Made by a program: the position numbers and the translations under genes
Source of the DNA: Candidatus Heimdallarchaeota archaeon
Lineage (GTDB): Archaea; Asgardarchaeota; Heimdallarchaeia; Hodarchaeales; Hodarchaeaceae
Assembly (NCBI GenBank): GCA_020353515.1
Contig: CP070695.1
Coordinates: 47,485-93,855 of the forward strand
Length of the DNA: 46,371 nucleotides
Direction of reading: 5' to 3'
The notes under the pieces: generated by a model
What the model was told of the DNA's origin: nothing
What the model saw: only the letters and a program-made list of their open reading frames with translations
The model's database searches: none
In this document: in pieces, positions 8,901 through 17,098 of the stretch
Position numbering within the stretch: the first letter of the stretch is position 1
Layout: each line of letters opens with the position of its first letter

Positions 8901-9757
8901 ACAGAAATATCAATTCCACTAACTGAAATATATGAAATTCTTCCACTTCCATCCCAATTATATGTAGTAAGTACTTCTGCTGATGTACCAGAAGACATAA
9001 TAGCGATTTCGTTTTCTCCAGGATTAGTAGAAGAAATAGTTTCTGAATATAAAATTTTTGGATTACCAATATCGAAATGAACATTTCCAGAAGTGTTAAT
9101 TGCAGTAATTTCGTATTTAGTTAAATTGCTAACAGAATGTTGATGACCATATACTCCAATTGCCCTATTAATATCAATTTGGGCACTTCTAATACATCTA
9201 GAATTAGTAATGCCATCATCGTCTCCTGGTAATACAAATATATAATCTGATGTTGGATTAATAAATCCCCTAAATAATATATCATTACGATCATTGATCT
9301 CCGTATCTTGTATAGCTGCAAAAAATTTACTTCCGCTGATATCTGATTTAACGAAAGTACAAGTTACCCCCGAACAATACCCAGATTGTTCGCTAAATAC
9401 ATGTTCTGTTAGGGGTACTAACGTATCTCCTGTTATAGTTAATAATCTAGTATAAACTGTTTTATCTTCTTTTGTATAAATTGCGAATAATTTTGTAGGA
9501 TCAACAACTGCTATATCATATGTTTGTCTGGAATAATCAAAATTACTTGGAGGTAAAATTCCACTTGACGTTAATAATATATCATTACCATAACCGATTT
9601 TTGATCCATCATATATTCCAATACGTAAGTGACAAGTATATGATGTTCCAGATTCCAACCAGGCAACAACAAATTTATCATTGGATATAGAGCGAACGAC
9701 CGGATTAATCGCCGTTCCACTAGTAAAAATATATTTATTATCTAAGATAAAAGACAT
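5978..9757 (-). CDS. Giant fibre-like connector: propeller, collar/HxH domains, 14-residue repeats, zinc domain
   Basis: 1259 residues. Residues 1-380 contain seven propeller-like repeats (FVVAWLES to LVLLAYRD). Residues 400-825 hold three tail-collar-like segments, each with a PENW or PQNWKLCNG phrase and dense HxH pairs (YYHSHETDPHTHTG, NHVIPPHIH, HTHDASGHIH), which in phage fibres coordinate metal ions along a trimer axis. Residues 835-1075 are about 18 copies of a 14-residue repeat (consensus NIDLFIxGYxLxxN). A 13-G homopolymer encodes GGGG near residue 1060. Residues 1085-1259 are the same three-CxxC-pair zinc domain as the 4269-5960 product. The ATG at 9757 directly follows the upstream stop. 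I read it as an adhesin or decoration fibre anchored to the neck by its zinc domain. Its length is far beyond that of a normal connector. Confidence 0.78.
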   Translation of the reverse strand: MSFILDNKYIFTSGTAINPVVRSISNDKFVVAWLESGTSYTCHLRIGIYDGSKIGYGNDILLTSSGILPPSNFDYSRQTYDIAVVDPTKLFAIYTKEDKTVYTRLLTITGDTLVPLTEHVFSEQSGYCSGVTCTFVKSDISGSKFFAAIQDTEINDRNDILFRGFINPTSDYIFVLPGDDDGITNSRCIRSAQIDINRAIGVYGHQHSVSNLTKYEITAINTSGNVHFDIGNPKILYSETISSTNPGENEIAIMSSGTSAEVLTTYNWDGSGRISYISVSGIDISVNNDTLWDNSNIRIGSILSENTQKFDILHTKNNYGKIAYGRIINNQPICYNKETWSSGLIADHHATILNYPLVLLAYRDLNNNNGIVQLGRLPVDNLCNLHIHGHDTISGSYNLFIQGKLTVPLGIRSFYFGNESDIPENWERDTNFDEFFLQESGTVNISGGTYYHSHETDPHTHTGQSHSHILSISGISDGEIVTESGPGGIVYAATIDHEHYDGVTKAASEIYTNEVIDISNEHAPPSYVKAIIVKPNIYCTGIPSGIAVLNDNINIPNGFYVTNGNNNTINLDNKFILGADPGSSGGITGGSLFHNHVIPPHIHQPSGHIHANSDFGNAINTKTQSQGFEVYGARAVKHHHAQNIETSSGFIASGNIDISGVSLEPEYYQLLGIQNQSVDTYLPIGIIVPLVESEIPQNWKLCNGYDGTPNLLNKQIKITASGDNIGNTGGQNLHTHDASGHIHDSSGLHTHPYEFTGIDVYQFNAPEFGNPDIASSSHIHPNNSMSGAEVSVSSTSTTISTTDSRCPYKTVRFIKYIPTESNSIDLYINGPLPASSTFDLSVNGCSGIYNVGDKDLYINGHESVNNNINLFTYGCDQYNDNIDLFVNGHNIFLDDIFLFIYGYDTLDNNIVLSIDGYDLKINNIDLFIDGYDLSSNNIDLFIEGYQLGTSYESINLYVHGYKDIDNFTTLFLEGYELETSSVDSFINGYKLLYNSADIHIGGQTLLYNSIDLFISGHAIGPSFKITDLFIGGYNLIVNDYNLSIRGAISNNNTMALYVGGGGVVKINNNINFIINGVEIGEPPICPILDPMASIQISDIIVDVYQDCLDSLINQLGKNVILNFMPQKIECPNCEYDTLRRRSTGVYKTGGPRPFLFKTKCPYCHGVGFLEMEINKCIKCLIKWNPSSLVNWGISVEDHESVVRLKTYLDHLEDLMKAETAIVQYDSMGFVKLKVRRIIDPVPAGLREDRYCISFWELIQ
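6530..7290 (-). repeat. About 18 degenerate 42-bp coding repeats (14-residue fibre repeat)
   Basis: Within the 5978-9757 gene, units follow the pattern [NS]-I-D-L-F-I-x-G-Y-x-L-x-x-N, mostly 14 residues with three or four 16-residue units. Examples are NIDLFIDGYDLSSN and NIDLFIEGYQLGTS. About six further, more diverged units occur in the 10297-13197 gene near 10630-10900. The periodic hydrophobic strand followed by Gly suggests a beta-helix or trimeric shaft. Confidence 0.8.
6571..6583 (-). repeat. 13-nt poly-G (poly-C on + strand) tract inside coding sequence
   Basis: Thirteen consecutive C on the plus strand read as G13 in the sense strand of the 5978-9757 gene and encode Val-Gly4-Val. The tract stands out in AT-rich DNA. 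It lies between the fibre repeats and the conserved zinc-binding C-terminal domain. In the length given the frame is open on both sides. Gain or loss of one G would detach the C-terminal domain. Confidence 0.9.
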
Positions 9758-10297
9758 TTAATAACGATCTTTTCTACCATTTATATTTGTAACAAACTGA
9801 TCATAATACCATGAAATAGTATCTAAAGCTGAACCACTAGGTGTTCTATATGGTCCTAGAACAACCTTACCAACACTGGTAATTTTATTAGATGCCAATA
9901 TAGACCATTTCAATTTTTCATATGCTGCACAAGGTCCTAATTCTAAAATATCACGATATCCCCTAAAACTAACACTGGTATCAATTGCACTATCACCATC
10001 CCGTACTTTAATTCCTTGACCCAAGGCTTGTTTAAATTCGCCTTGCGTTAGAATGCATGCAGCCTTTAATGGTACCAAAGACATGAAAATAGAGTCTTCG
10101 CTTGTTACGGGATCAGGAGAAATCGTTAAGTTATTAATATTATATGTATAATCATAAGAAAATGGAACTTCAGCATCAACTATAATTCCAGCAGTAACCA
10201 GTACTCTTTTAAGATATTCATCAGTATAAGTTTGTGGTGAATCAATATCATTAATTAAAACTCTGACCATTAGAACTAAATCAGTATTCCATGCCAT
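9758..10297 (-). CDS. Putative head-tail adaptor protein
   Basis: 179 residues, mostly helical. The N-terminal part (LVLMVRVLINDIDSPQTYTDEYLKRVLVTAG) has the pattern of phage head-tail adaptor proteins, in which two early helices are linked by a loop around an S-x-TYTD-type motif. There is no membrane segment. Start ATG 10297 overlaps the stop of the 10297-13197 gene as TAATG, and its own stop touches the next ATG at 9757, so it is embedded in the connector cluster between two propeller-bearing proteins. Naming is by general pattern and position. Confidence 0.68.
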   Translation of the reverse strand: MAWNTDLVLMVRVLINDIDSPQTYTDEYLKRVLVTAGIIVDAEVPFSYDYTYNINNLTISPDPVTSEDSIFMSLVPLKAACILTQGEFKQALGQGIKVRDGDSAIDTSVSFRGYRDILELGPCAAYEKLKWSILASNKITSVGKVVLGPYRTPSGSALDTISWYYDQFVTNINGRKDRY

Positions 10298-13197
10298 TAT
10301 TTTCCCCCAATTTGAAAAAGATTATTTTCTGGAACTCTTATTAAAAATTCCCCATATTGTTTATCTCCAGTATTAGATGTCATTCTGAAATAATAATGAT
10401 ATTTTCTATAACCAACAAATGGTAAATACTCAGTAGACCATCCCCATCGTCCTGTATTACCAATTGCATAACATCCACTATTAACAATTGGTACTAATAG
10501 ATTCTGTCCATCTCCAATGTTCCATATTTCTATATTAACACTGGTAACAGATACATCAAAAGCACCAATAAGTTGGGGATTATGATCAGCCATTCTAATT
10601 AAGTGATCAATTGTTCTTATTGATGGTAAAAGTTCTTGTCCGCCTATAAATAAATCTGATGATAATATTATACTATCTATGCCGGTATCACCTAGAATAA
10701 ATAAATTATGCGTATCATCAAAACTATCTCTTCCATAAATAAATAAATCTTTTCCACTATAAATATAATCCCCGCCAATATTACCCCAAATAAATAAATT
10801 CTGTGTATTATTGAGACTATTTCCTCCGTGAATAAATAAGTCACCAGATATCTTAATTGATGATAAAGATTCCATAAATAATGTTATATTATTATTAATC
10901 GGATTAGGATATGCGGCCATACCACTCCAATAACCCATAATAGTAAAATCATCTCTCGGCGTACTTGCTTGTTCTGAATATGCAACAACACCAGAATGAG
11001 TATTGACAAGCATATTACAGTTTGATCTACCATAATCTGTTAATGCATCAACTCCACATAAATTAAATTTTCTTTCTAATTGATTTCCAGATGTTTTAAT
11101 TCCGCATATTAAGGCATCATTGAGATCACGATGTCCAAGCATAACATCGGCAACAGCGCCACTCGGTACACCACTAACTTCAACTGTCTCCCATACAGCA
11201 TCATTAATCGGATTAGCTCCATTGGGAATAAATAATTCTGTATAATCCCCCGGAGGTACTGACCAATAACCGACTGGTAATATGTATGACCATTTAGAAT
11301 CATTATATTGTCTGGCAAGTTCTATCGTCCCACTAACACCACTCGTTTTAACACATGTTGTTGCAAATGATGCAGATTGTTCTAATGCCCCTTGACCAGC
11401 ATTGCATTTTAATTTTCTTTCATTAGTTGACCCAACTTCCCTAACACCGACCCATGAACCATTAGCATATTTATGCTCAATCATTACTTCTGCAAAAACA
11501 TCTCCTGGGACACCAAATGAACTTAAATGTGCTGGACCAAAAGAAGTATCTCCCAAATCAGTATCCCACTCTAATCTTCCCATAGTTTCTGTATATTGAG
11601 GACCAAGCCAATATCCAATTAGATAAAAGTCCAGGTCTTCGGCATTTTCAGCAAAACATTCTATTTTACCACCAGATGTTTGAACATGAAGAGTACAGCA
11701 GTTTTCACCATCTTGAGCATCGAAAGTACCACTTTGTAATATATAAAAGCATCTTTCAAGTTGTGATCCTGGTGTACGAACACCGCCAGACCACGAAGCA
11801 TAATGTTTTGTATTGCTGATTAACATATGCGCAACTATACTAGCACCAGTAAGATCTGATGGAATATAATCACTTAAGTCGAGGTCGACCCATGATCCAC
11901 TAGTTGGAAGATTAAATTTTCTCCATTCTTCAACATAATGTGTAGTATAATCTTGTTTCCATGTTTGAAGAAATAGATCGACCTGACCATATGCTGGTAA
12001 CTGAGTAAATCCGGCCACACATATTCCAGATAATGTTTGATTAAAAGGAACATAACATAGTGCAAAGTTATTAGTATCAAAAGTAGTTTGTGTCGGCCCA
12101 TATATATGTGAAGTTTCTTCAATTTCATCAAATTCATATTCGTTACTTAATATTATCGAAGTTCCATCTATAGTTGCTATTTTAGAATTTGCATAGCAAA
12201 CATATCTATATGGAGGACCAATAAATTTATTATAAGCATATGATATTATAGTATGTGAACTATCAGTACCTGGCAGTACTGAAACAGAACATGAAACCAC
12301 ATTATCATCATTAGATGTAGTAAAAATTAATGGTTCTTCAAGTGTTATAGTAGATCCGTCGATAGTCCCTATTCTAATCGAATTATTAATGGCTGGAATC
12401 TGATTATAATGAGCGATAATAAACCTTGATTCATCTAGACTTGCTAATGATATTGCTCCCGCAGCTTTTGGATAGTAATTATTTTCTATATCACAAATAG
12501 AACTTATTGTGGTTCCACTAATAGTGCATAGACACAACATATTGTCAACATTAGATGGATGATTACTATGCGCAAGTACAAAACTACTTGGACTAAGTAA
12601 TGTTGCATCAAGAAAAAAAGACGTTGTTGTATGATCATCTACAAATTCGTGTGCATTTCCAAAAGTAATTGTACTACCACTTATCTCACCAATTTTAGCA
12701 GCAGAAACCCATATGTTCCCATGAAACGGACTATAATATATATTATGAAAAAAAACAATGAAACTAGATGGACTAATTGGCATCGTACCAACAACTTCAA
12801 ATCCACTGCCTGGAGCATTAAATTCAATTCCAGAACCAAAGGTAACATCTGTGCCACTAACCGTTCCAAGTCTAACAATATTATGACTATATGGATATAT
12901 ATCATCTACATATTCATACGATAAAATAATACCAGATGAATTTAATGCTGAAATATCAATGGCATGTGAAACATGATCTTCAAAAATAATTTCATCATCA
13001 AAAAATATTTCAGTAGGATTAGATAATGTACCGACTCTAACTCTACCTGGAAAATATGATCCCGATGGAAGACCAGATGATGCTGATTCGTCTGATGAAT
13101 ATGCAACAATAAATTTGGACGAATCAAGTTTGGTACTACATAGATTCTTAGTTCCACTACTATTAATTTCGTACTTATTTCCAAAGATTATGGCCAT
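10297..13197 (-). CDS. Propeller-bearing virion protein with C-terminal connector-like domain
   Basis: 966 residues. Residues 1-385 hold seven propeller-like repeats (FIVAYSSD, IILSYEYV, FIVFFHN, FVLAHSN, FIIAHYN, TIISYAY, FALCYVP), with recurrent IGTIDGSTI-type strands. Residues 390-765 hold three copies of a roughly 120-residue unit containing a G-(V/I)-R/K-x(3)-S/N-x-(L/E)-ER-K/C-type phrase and ending in GYW-x-G. Residues 770-865 are about six LFI-x-G fibre repeats. The last 105 residues (VNIEIWNIGDG, then NTGRWGWST) match the small protein encoded just upstream at 13215-13562 (VNIELWENGE, then NTGRYTWST). So a small virion protein appears duplicated, one copy carrying a large surface-exposed extension. 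Start ATG 13197. Confidence 0.77.
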   Translation of the reverse strand: MAIIFGNKYEINSSGTKNLCSTKLDSSKFIVAYSSDESASSGLPSGSYFPGRVRVGTLSNPTEIFFDDEIIFEDHVSHAIDISALNSSGIILSYEYVDDIYPYSHNIVRLGTVSGTDVTFGSGIEFNAPGSGFEVVGTMPISPSSFIVFFHNIYYSPFHGNIWVSAAKIGEISGSTITFGNAHEFVDDHTTTSFFLDATLLSPSSFVLAHSNHPSNVDNMLCLCTISGTTISSICDIENNYYPKAAGAISLASLDESRFIIAHYNQIPAINNSIRIGTIDGSTITLEEPLIFTTSNDDNVVSCSVSVLPGTDSSHTIISYAYNKFIGPPYRYVCYANSKIATIDGTSIILSNEYEFDEIEETSHIYGPTQTTFDTNNFALCYVPFNQTLSGICVAGFTQLPAYGQVDLFLQTWKQDYTTHYVEEWRKFNLPTSGSWVDLDLSDYIPSDLTGASIVAHMLISNTKHYASWSGGVRTPGSQLERCFYILQSGTFDAQDGENCCTLHVQTSGGKIECFAENAEDLDFYLIGYWLGPQYTETMGRLEWDTDLGDTSFGPAHLSSFGVPGDVFAEVMIEHKYANGSWVGVREVGSTNERKLKCNAGQGALEQSASFATTCVKTSGVSGTIELARQYNDSKWSYILPVGYWSVPPGDYTELFIPNGANPINDAVWETVEVSGVPSGAVADVMLGHRDLNDALICGIKTSGNQLERKFNLCGVDALTDYGRSNCNMLVNTHSGVVAYSEQASTPRDDFTIMGYWSGMAAYPNPINNNITLFMESLSSIKISGDLFIHGGNSLNNTQNLFIWGNIGGDYIYSGKDLFIYGRDSFDDTHNLFILGDTGIDSIILSSDLFIGGQELLPSIRTIDHLIRMADHNPQLIGAFDVSVTSVNIEIWNIGDGQNLLVPIVNSGCYAIGNTGRWGWSTEYLPFVGYRKYHYYFRMTSNTGDKQYGEFLIRVPENNLFQIGGK

Positions 13198-13214
13198 AAA
13201 TTACACCCAATAAA

Positions 13215-13562
13215 TTAATTTTGTATAATATATGAACTTTTATCATTCAATGATGGCATAATTCCGTCTTTACCTTCATGAGATATTAAAACAAAATCAC
13301 CTTCATCGGTATTACTACCATCTGACATTCTCCAATGAAATTGTTGACGAGTAGCAGCCAAAGTTGGAATACCACTTGTAGACCATGTATATCGTCCCGT
13401 ATTATTAATTTCGGTACAACTACTTGCGGCAATAGATACTATTTCTCCATTTTCCCAAAGTTCGATATTAACAGTCTGTCCTGTAATTAACTCGCCAACA
13501 ATGGCTGGTGGTGAATCTGGAGAAAAATCAAATTCTATTATTGACTTCCCAATTAAAGCCAT
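13215..13562 (-). CDS. Small virion protein, stand-alone copy of the NTGR-WST domain
   Basis: 115 residues, predicted all-beta (VNIELWENGEIVSIAASS, then NNTGRYTWSTSGIP and FHWRMSDG). The same strand order and NTGR-x-x-WST core recur at the C-terminus of the 966-residue protein encoded downstream, so the two genes share ancestry. Start ATG 13562 has an ideal GGAGG six nucleotides upstream. It is the first gene after the HTH gene at 13587 and opens the connector/fibre cluster. The role is probably a head-decoration or connector subunit, inferred from context only. Confidence 0.72.
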   Translation of the reverse strand: MALIGKSIIEFDFSPDSPPAIVGELITGQTVNIELWENGEIVSIAASSCTEINNTGRYTWSTSGIPTLAATRQQFHWRMSDGSNTDEGDFVLISHEGKDGIMPSLNDKSSYIIQN

Positions 13563-13586
13563 TTTAAACCTCCTAACATAACATAT

Positions 13587-13973
13587 TTATTTTAACTGAT
13601 TATCTACTAATTCTACTAATTGATCAAGAATATTCTGTGTCATAAAGTATTGTTTAAATTCCTTCTCCGTATATCTAATTCGAGATGCTACATAACGAGG
13701 CCGTAAAGGAAATTTAAGAGTGTGTAATCGTTTTACAACAGTTGAAGAATTAACCCCTAAAAGTCTTCCAACTTGAGAAGCAGAAAGACCTAAATTATAA
13801 AGCGAAATAAAGATAAAATCTGGAAAAATTTTATTAGCCTCTGACCTATTTCTAGTTTTATTTGATTTTCTCAAAATGATATATATTTTAGTTGCGCTAC
13901 AACCAATTATTTGTGCTATTTCAGCACAACTAAGACCATTTTCATATAATTCTATAATATTTTCAATCATCAA
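13587..13973 (-). CDS. Tandem helix-turn-helix DNA-binding protein
   Basis: 128 residues with two HTH units in tandem: residues 9-33 (GLSCAEIAQIIGCSATKIYII) and residues 60-85 (GLSASQVGRLLGVNSSTVV). A basic linker and tail surround them. No HNH, GIY-YIG or recombinase catalytic motif follows, so it is either a stand-alone regulator or the DNA-recognition part of a lost mobile endonuclease. It is preceded by a late-type promoter motif at 14011-14021, making it the first gene of the connector transcript, and it resembles the 54-residue protein at 1672-1836. ATGs at 13973 and 13970 both lack a strong ribosome-binding site. Confidence 0.72.
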   Translation of the reverse strand: MMIENIIELYENGLSCAEIAQIIGCSATKIYIILRKSNKTRNRSEANKIFPDFIFISLYNLGLSASQVGRLLGVNSSTVVKRLHTLKFPLRPRYVASRIRYTEKEFKQYFMTQNILDQLVELVDNQLK

Positions 13974-14010
13974 TGTAATATCTCAAAAAAGACCTTTCAT
14001 TAGCTATTTA

Positions 14011-14021
14011 ATTATACACCA
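14011..14021 (-). promoter_or_regulatory. Late-type phage promoter motif TGGTGTATAAT
   Basis: Identical 11-mer to those at 1654 and 20039, located 38 bp upstream of the tandem-HTH gene (start 13973) and just beyond the terminator after the capsid gene. This is a logical place to restart transcription. Confidence 0.65.
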
Positions 14022-14040
14022 TTAAATAAAACTCTATATA

Positions 14041-14084
14041 TAATAAAATAAAAATAGGGCTGACAATTAGCCAGCCCATTTTTT
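14041..14084 (-). terminator. Probable bidirectional terminator after the major capsid gene
   Basis: The stem GGGCTG (14057-14062) pairs with CAGCCC (14072-14077). On the minus strand it is followed by a T-rich tract complementary to 14041-14056, and on the plus strand by T6 at 14079-14084. It lies 27 bp past the capsid stop codon. Confidence 0.75.
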
Positions 14085-14104
14085 ATTGGAAATTATTTAT
14101 TAGA

Positions 14105-15130
14105 TTAGAATGAACCTATTAAAATTCTCCTTCCATCAAGAGCACCAAATCCATGCTCTTGCCATCCGTAGAATCCAGCCTTACGCTTGCGATGAAGAGT
14201 ATCATCTTCAAAAATTGATAGAGGTTCCTTAACTGGCATTATAAAAGAATCTCCATGAGATAAATCTAAGCCAATAACTATTTCCTCATCGTTAGTACCC
14301 ATACTTACACCCAAAGTTGCAAAATATGTCTGAAGTTCTTGTCCAACTCCTAATTCGTCCAGTGGATGTAGATTTACACCGTAAATACGAGCCATTGGAC
14401 CGCCATCATCCTCAGAAGTGAAAATTTCTCTGCGAGTTAAATCATCAACTTCATCCTTATCCCATTCACGAATGTCTTCTAGTGCTTCTGGGCTGATATA
14501 TAGATCGGTTAGACGACCACGATTTGGAGTAGCACTATTACCACCAGCAAGACGAACCATTGTGGTTTTCATAAGAGAAACAAGACGTTTTGTAAATTGA
14601 CCAACATTTGCAGCACTGTCATAAACTAATGGAGCACCACCGGCATAATCAGTCCGACCAACACCAGCGGCTATAATTACTCTCCATCCGTCAGTATTCA
14701 TTTTCTTGACGAAGCCAGCTTCTAAGACCTCCATTGCACGAGCAACAATATTCCAACGTGCAGTTCTTGCATATCTTAGTGGCCAGTCAATTGAGTTTCC
14801 AACCTGATATGTCTGAATTGTTACTGCATCCCCGACAACAGTACGTTGTGGCAAAGCACCCTCGCTAGGAATCTGATATGCTACATAATCGTTTTCTTGA
14901 CCTGTTTGATATAAATCTAATGGATATTCAGCAGTTGCACTTGGGTCAAGTTCTTCTACCGCAAAAATTCCGTCCAGAATATCACCATCTAGCAATGCTG
15001 ACCGTAATGGCACTTGCAAGGCTTGTGCTAGCGAATGCATAGCTTCCAAAGCCTCTGTCTTGTTATTGGAACCAGTACATCTCAAAAGTTCAATCTGATC
15101 TTGAGTTGGTTTTATGATATTACGCTTCAC
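14105..15130 (-). CDS. Major capsid protein, HK97 fold type
   Basis: 341 residues from a GTG at 15130, which has GGAGG eight nucleotides upstream; an earlier in-frame GTG at 15139 lies inside that ribosome-binding site and is unlikely to be used. The protein has the arrangement of HK97-like capsid proteins: a helical N-terminal region (residues 10-40), an E-loop-like segment (ELDPSATAEYPLDLY onward), a long spine-like helix region (RTARWNIVARAMEVLEAGFVKKM), a peripheral domain with LYISPEALEDIREW, and a C-terminal strand ending RRILIGSF. It sits in canonical order after the portal, protease-scaffold and decoration-like genes, is followed by a terminator, and is less AT-rich than its surroundings, as expected for a highly expressed gene. 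Confidence 0.88.
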   Translation of the reverse strand: MKRNIIKPTQDQIELLRCTGSNNKTEALEAMHSLAQALQVPLRSALLDGDILDGIFAVEELDPSATAEYPLDLYQTGQENDYVAYQIPSEGALPQRTVVGDAVTIQTYQVGNSIDWPLRYARTARWNIVARAMEVLEAGFVKKMNTDGWRVIIAAGVGRTDYAGGAPLVYDSAANVGQFTKRLVSLMKTTMVRLAGGNSATPNRGRLTDLYISPEALEDIREWDKDEVDDLTRREIFTSEDDGGPMARIYGVNLHPLDELGVGQELQTYFATLGVSMGTNDEEIVIGLDLSHGDSFIMPVKEPLSIFEDDTLHRKRKAGFYGWQEHGFGALDGRRILIGSF

Positions 15131-15143
15131 TCTTTTCACCTCC

Positions 15144-15635
15144 TTATCCTATATCAATAGACACCCTAGCAAAACCATTAGCATCCTTTGTGGTCTCAAA
15201 ACGACCAACAACAGGAGTGGCTGTGCCACCAAAAGAACCAGATGTGGTACTAATATTACCACTAGCACCAAGATACGCGATACCCCCGGTTACTGGAGTA
15301 CCAGTAATCATGTCTGTTACGACAAAACCTTTCTTAACTAAAGTACATTTGTCACCAGGACGAATTTCCTGATTCTCGTAATTAATAAAATCACGATTAG
15401 TACTCATTACGGGAGAAACAGTCTGTAGTAAAATTCCCTTTGGAACTGCACCAGATGCACTTGTAGCATAACTAACCACATTTGGCTCATCAGTATAATT
15501 CTGCCCAATAGCGGCACCAGAACCTTGAGTAACTACACTTGCTACTCCACCTTTCTCAGCGCTTGTCTGATCAGTATACCAAAAATTCGTAATATCGGTA
15601 GTTTCATTATATTCACGATCTGGCTTCAAAGCCAT
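15144..15635 (-). CDS. Capsid decoration/head-stabilisation-like protein
   Basis: 163 residues from ATG 15635, nine nucleotides after GGAGG; the alternative ATG 15641 is only three nucleotides away from that site. The protein is Gly/Thr-rich and beta-stranded, with PGDKCTLVKKGFVVTD near residue 95, GIAYLGASGNISTT near 120 and a C-terminal PVVGRFETTKDANGFARVSI. This resembles the small parasitic-barrel proteins that cap HK97-like shells and that lie directly upstream of the capsid gene in many phages. It is separated from the capsid start by 13 bp, so the two are co-translated. Confidence 0.72.
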   Translation of the reverse strand: MALKPDREYNETTDITNFWYTDQTSAEKGGVASVVTQGSGAAIGQNYTDEPNVVSYATSASGAVPKGILLQTVSPVMSTNRDFINYENQEIRPGDKCTLVKKGFVVTDMITGTPVTGGIAYLGASGNISTTSGSFGGTATPVVGRFETTKDANGFARVSIDIG

Positions 15636-15649
15636 ATCCATTCACCTCC

Positions 15650-17077
15650 TTAATCTTTCTTTTCTTTACGACCACACAATGCTTGTGCTGTTGCCAACCA
15701 TTGATCACCTTTTGATGTTTTACTGTTTATATTCAAATCAGCATCTTCTTCTACTTCTACACAATCAAGAGATGCTTCTGACAACTCTACATCACCTTTC
15801 TTATTATCCCCAGCATATTTAAGAATTAAAGCAAATGTTTCATCTGTCATTTCACGTACTTCGGCCAATGTGGCATCCTCGTTTTCAACCTTTTTAACTT
15901 CCAAAAGCTTAACCAAACGATCATGGGCAATCTGATCTTTTTTAATTTTATTTAGTTCAGATTCCGCCTTTTCAGTACGCTCAGTTATTTTTGTCAAGCT
16001 TTTATTCAATTCATCTCTTTCTACTTTAATAGCATCAATCTCCTTAGACGCTTTACTAAGACTGTTTGTTAGTTCATCAATCTCAGTTTTGAAAGTAGTA
16101 ATCTGATCTTCATAATCATTATTATTACTTTTCTTAAATTCAGCAATTTCTTCTTGCAACTTAGTTAATTCTTCGTCCTTTTTAACCAACTCAGCTTGAG
16201 CATCCTGTAATTTAGTCTTCATTTCATTAACCTGATTTTCATCCACGTCCACTACACCTCCTTCCAAAAATTCACTTACTTTAGCTGTTACAAAATTACT
16301 AGATTTTATATTCTGATTGGCAGCTACTTTAATAATAGATTCTGGATTAGCAGGTACATCAACGATGCCCTGAGCACCAAAAATAATATCTCTTAAAATT
16401 CTGCCTATTTGATATTCCTGATATTTACCATTCCCACCATAAGCAACCAGGTGTTTAGTGAGAAATGCAGTTTCGTTTGTGCGCTCAACAACCTTGATTT
16501 CATTAGTTTTAGGATTGATAAATCCATAATCAAAATTTGGAAACCAAGCTTCCATGGAAACGAATATTTCATCAGCCTGAGCTTTTGAAATAATTTCATC
16601 AATTCTGGACATTAATCCTGGAAATTGTTTATATAATACACCAGCCACTTCAATATCAAATTTATCTGGAAGTTTTTTATTATCAAGAATTTCATTTCCA
16701 TCTTTATCTAGTACTCTACTTTGTACAATATGACCTAAAATTTGATTAGCTTGATGATTATCATTAATTGGTTTATGTAGGGGGGTCAATCTAGCCTTCC
16801 ATACTTCTTCTGGCAAAAATATATCATCATTAAGATTCCATCCAGTGCTAACCAAAATTGCGACAAGTAATGCCAAATCTGGTTGTTCTTGTCCAAGCAA
16901 TTCTTCAACTGATGTTACAGTCGCAGATGTAGGAAATAAATTCTCAATTGGCATACCATCAAAATATTTCTTCAAATCACTTATCCTAGCTTTCGCTGTT
17001 ACGATAGCAGATGATCCATCTTTATTGTTTAAAGAAAAATTAATATTATCTTTTATTTCAGCAGGATAAATACGCAT
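15650..17077 (-). CDS. Prohead protease fused to scaffold-like coiled coil
   Basis: 475 residues from ATG 17077, chosen because GGGGG lies just upstream (17086-17090) and because the late promoter motif at 17099-17109 would start the RNA between it and the longer frame. Residues 75-200 are a serine protease domain of the prohead-maturation type: GWNLNDDIF, then a catalytic-type His108 in PINDNHQANQILGHI and Ser174 in IFVSMEAWFP. Residues 280-410 are a highly charged heptad-like coiled coil (ELVKKDEELTKLQEEIAEFKK), the expected scaffold. An internal ribosome-binding site at 16257-16265 falls exactly at the domain boundary. The protease would process the scaffold and capsid subunits inside the procapsid. 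Confidence 0.85.
   Translation of the reverse strand: MRIYPAEIKDNINFSLNNKDGSSAIVTAKARISDLKKYFDGMPIENLFPTSATVTSVEELLGQEQPDLALLVAILVSTGWNLNDDIFLPEEVWKARLTPLHKPINDNHQANQILGHIVQSRVLDKDGNEILDNKKLPDKFDIEVAGVLYKQFPGLMSRIDEIISKAQADEIFVSMEAWFPNFDYGFINPKTNEIKVVERTNETAFLTKHLVAYGGNGKYQEYQIGRILRDIIFGAQGIVDVPANPESIIKVAANQNIKSSNFVTAKVSEFLEGGVVDVDENQVNEMKTKLQDAQAELVKKDEELTKLQEEIAEFKKSNNNDYEDQITTFKTEIDELTNSLSKASKEIDAIKVERDELNKSLTKITERTEKAESELNKIKKDQIAHDRLVKLLEVKKVENEDATLAEVREMTDETFALILKYAGDNKKGDVELSEASLDCVEVEEDADLNINSKTSKGDQWLATAQALCGRKEKKD
16244..16265 (-). promoter_or_regulatory. Internal ribosome-binding site for a nested scaffold protein
   Basis: GGAAGGAGGTG (16265-16255, minus strand) is a near-perfect anti-Shine-Dalgarno match inside the protease gene. 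In-frame GTG codons at 16252 and 16246 lie 4 and 10 nt beyond it. Initiation there would yield a coiled-coil protein of about 200 residues identical to the fusion's C-terminus, as lambda Nu3 is nested in gene C. Confidence 0.55.
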
Positions 17078-17098
17078 ATAATTAACCCCCATCATATG

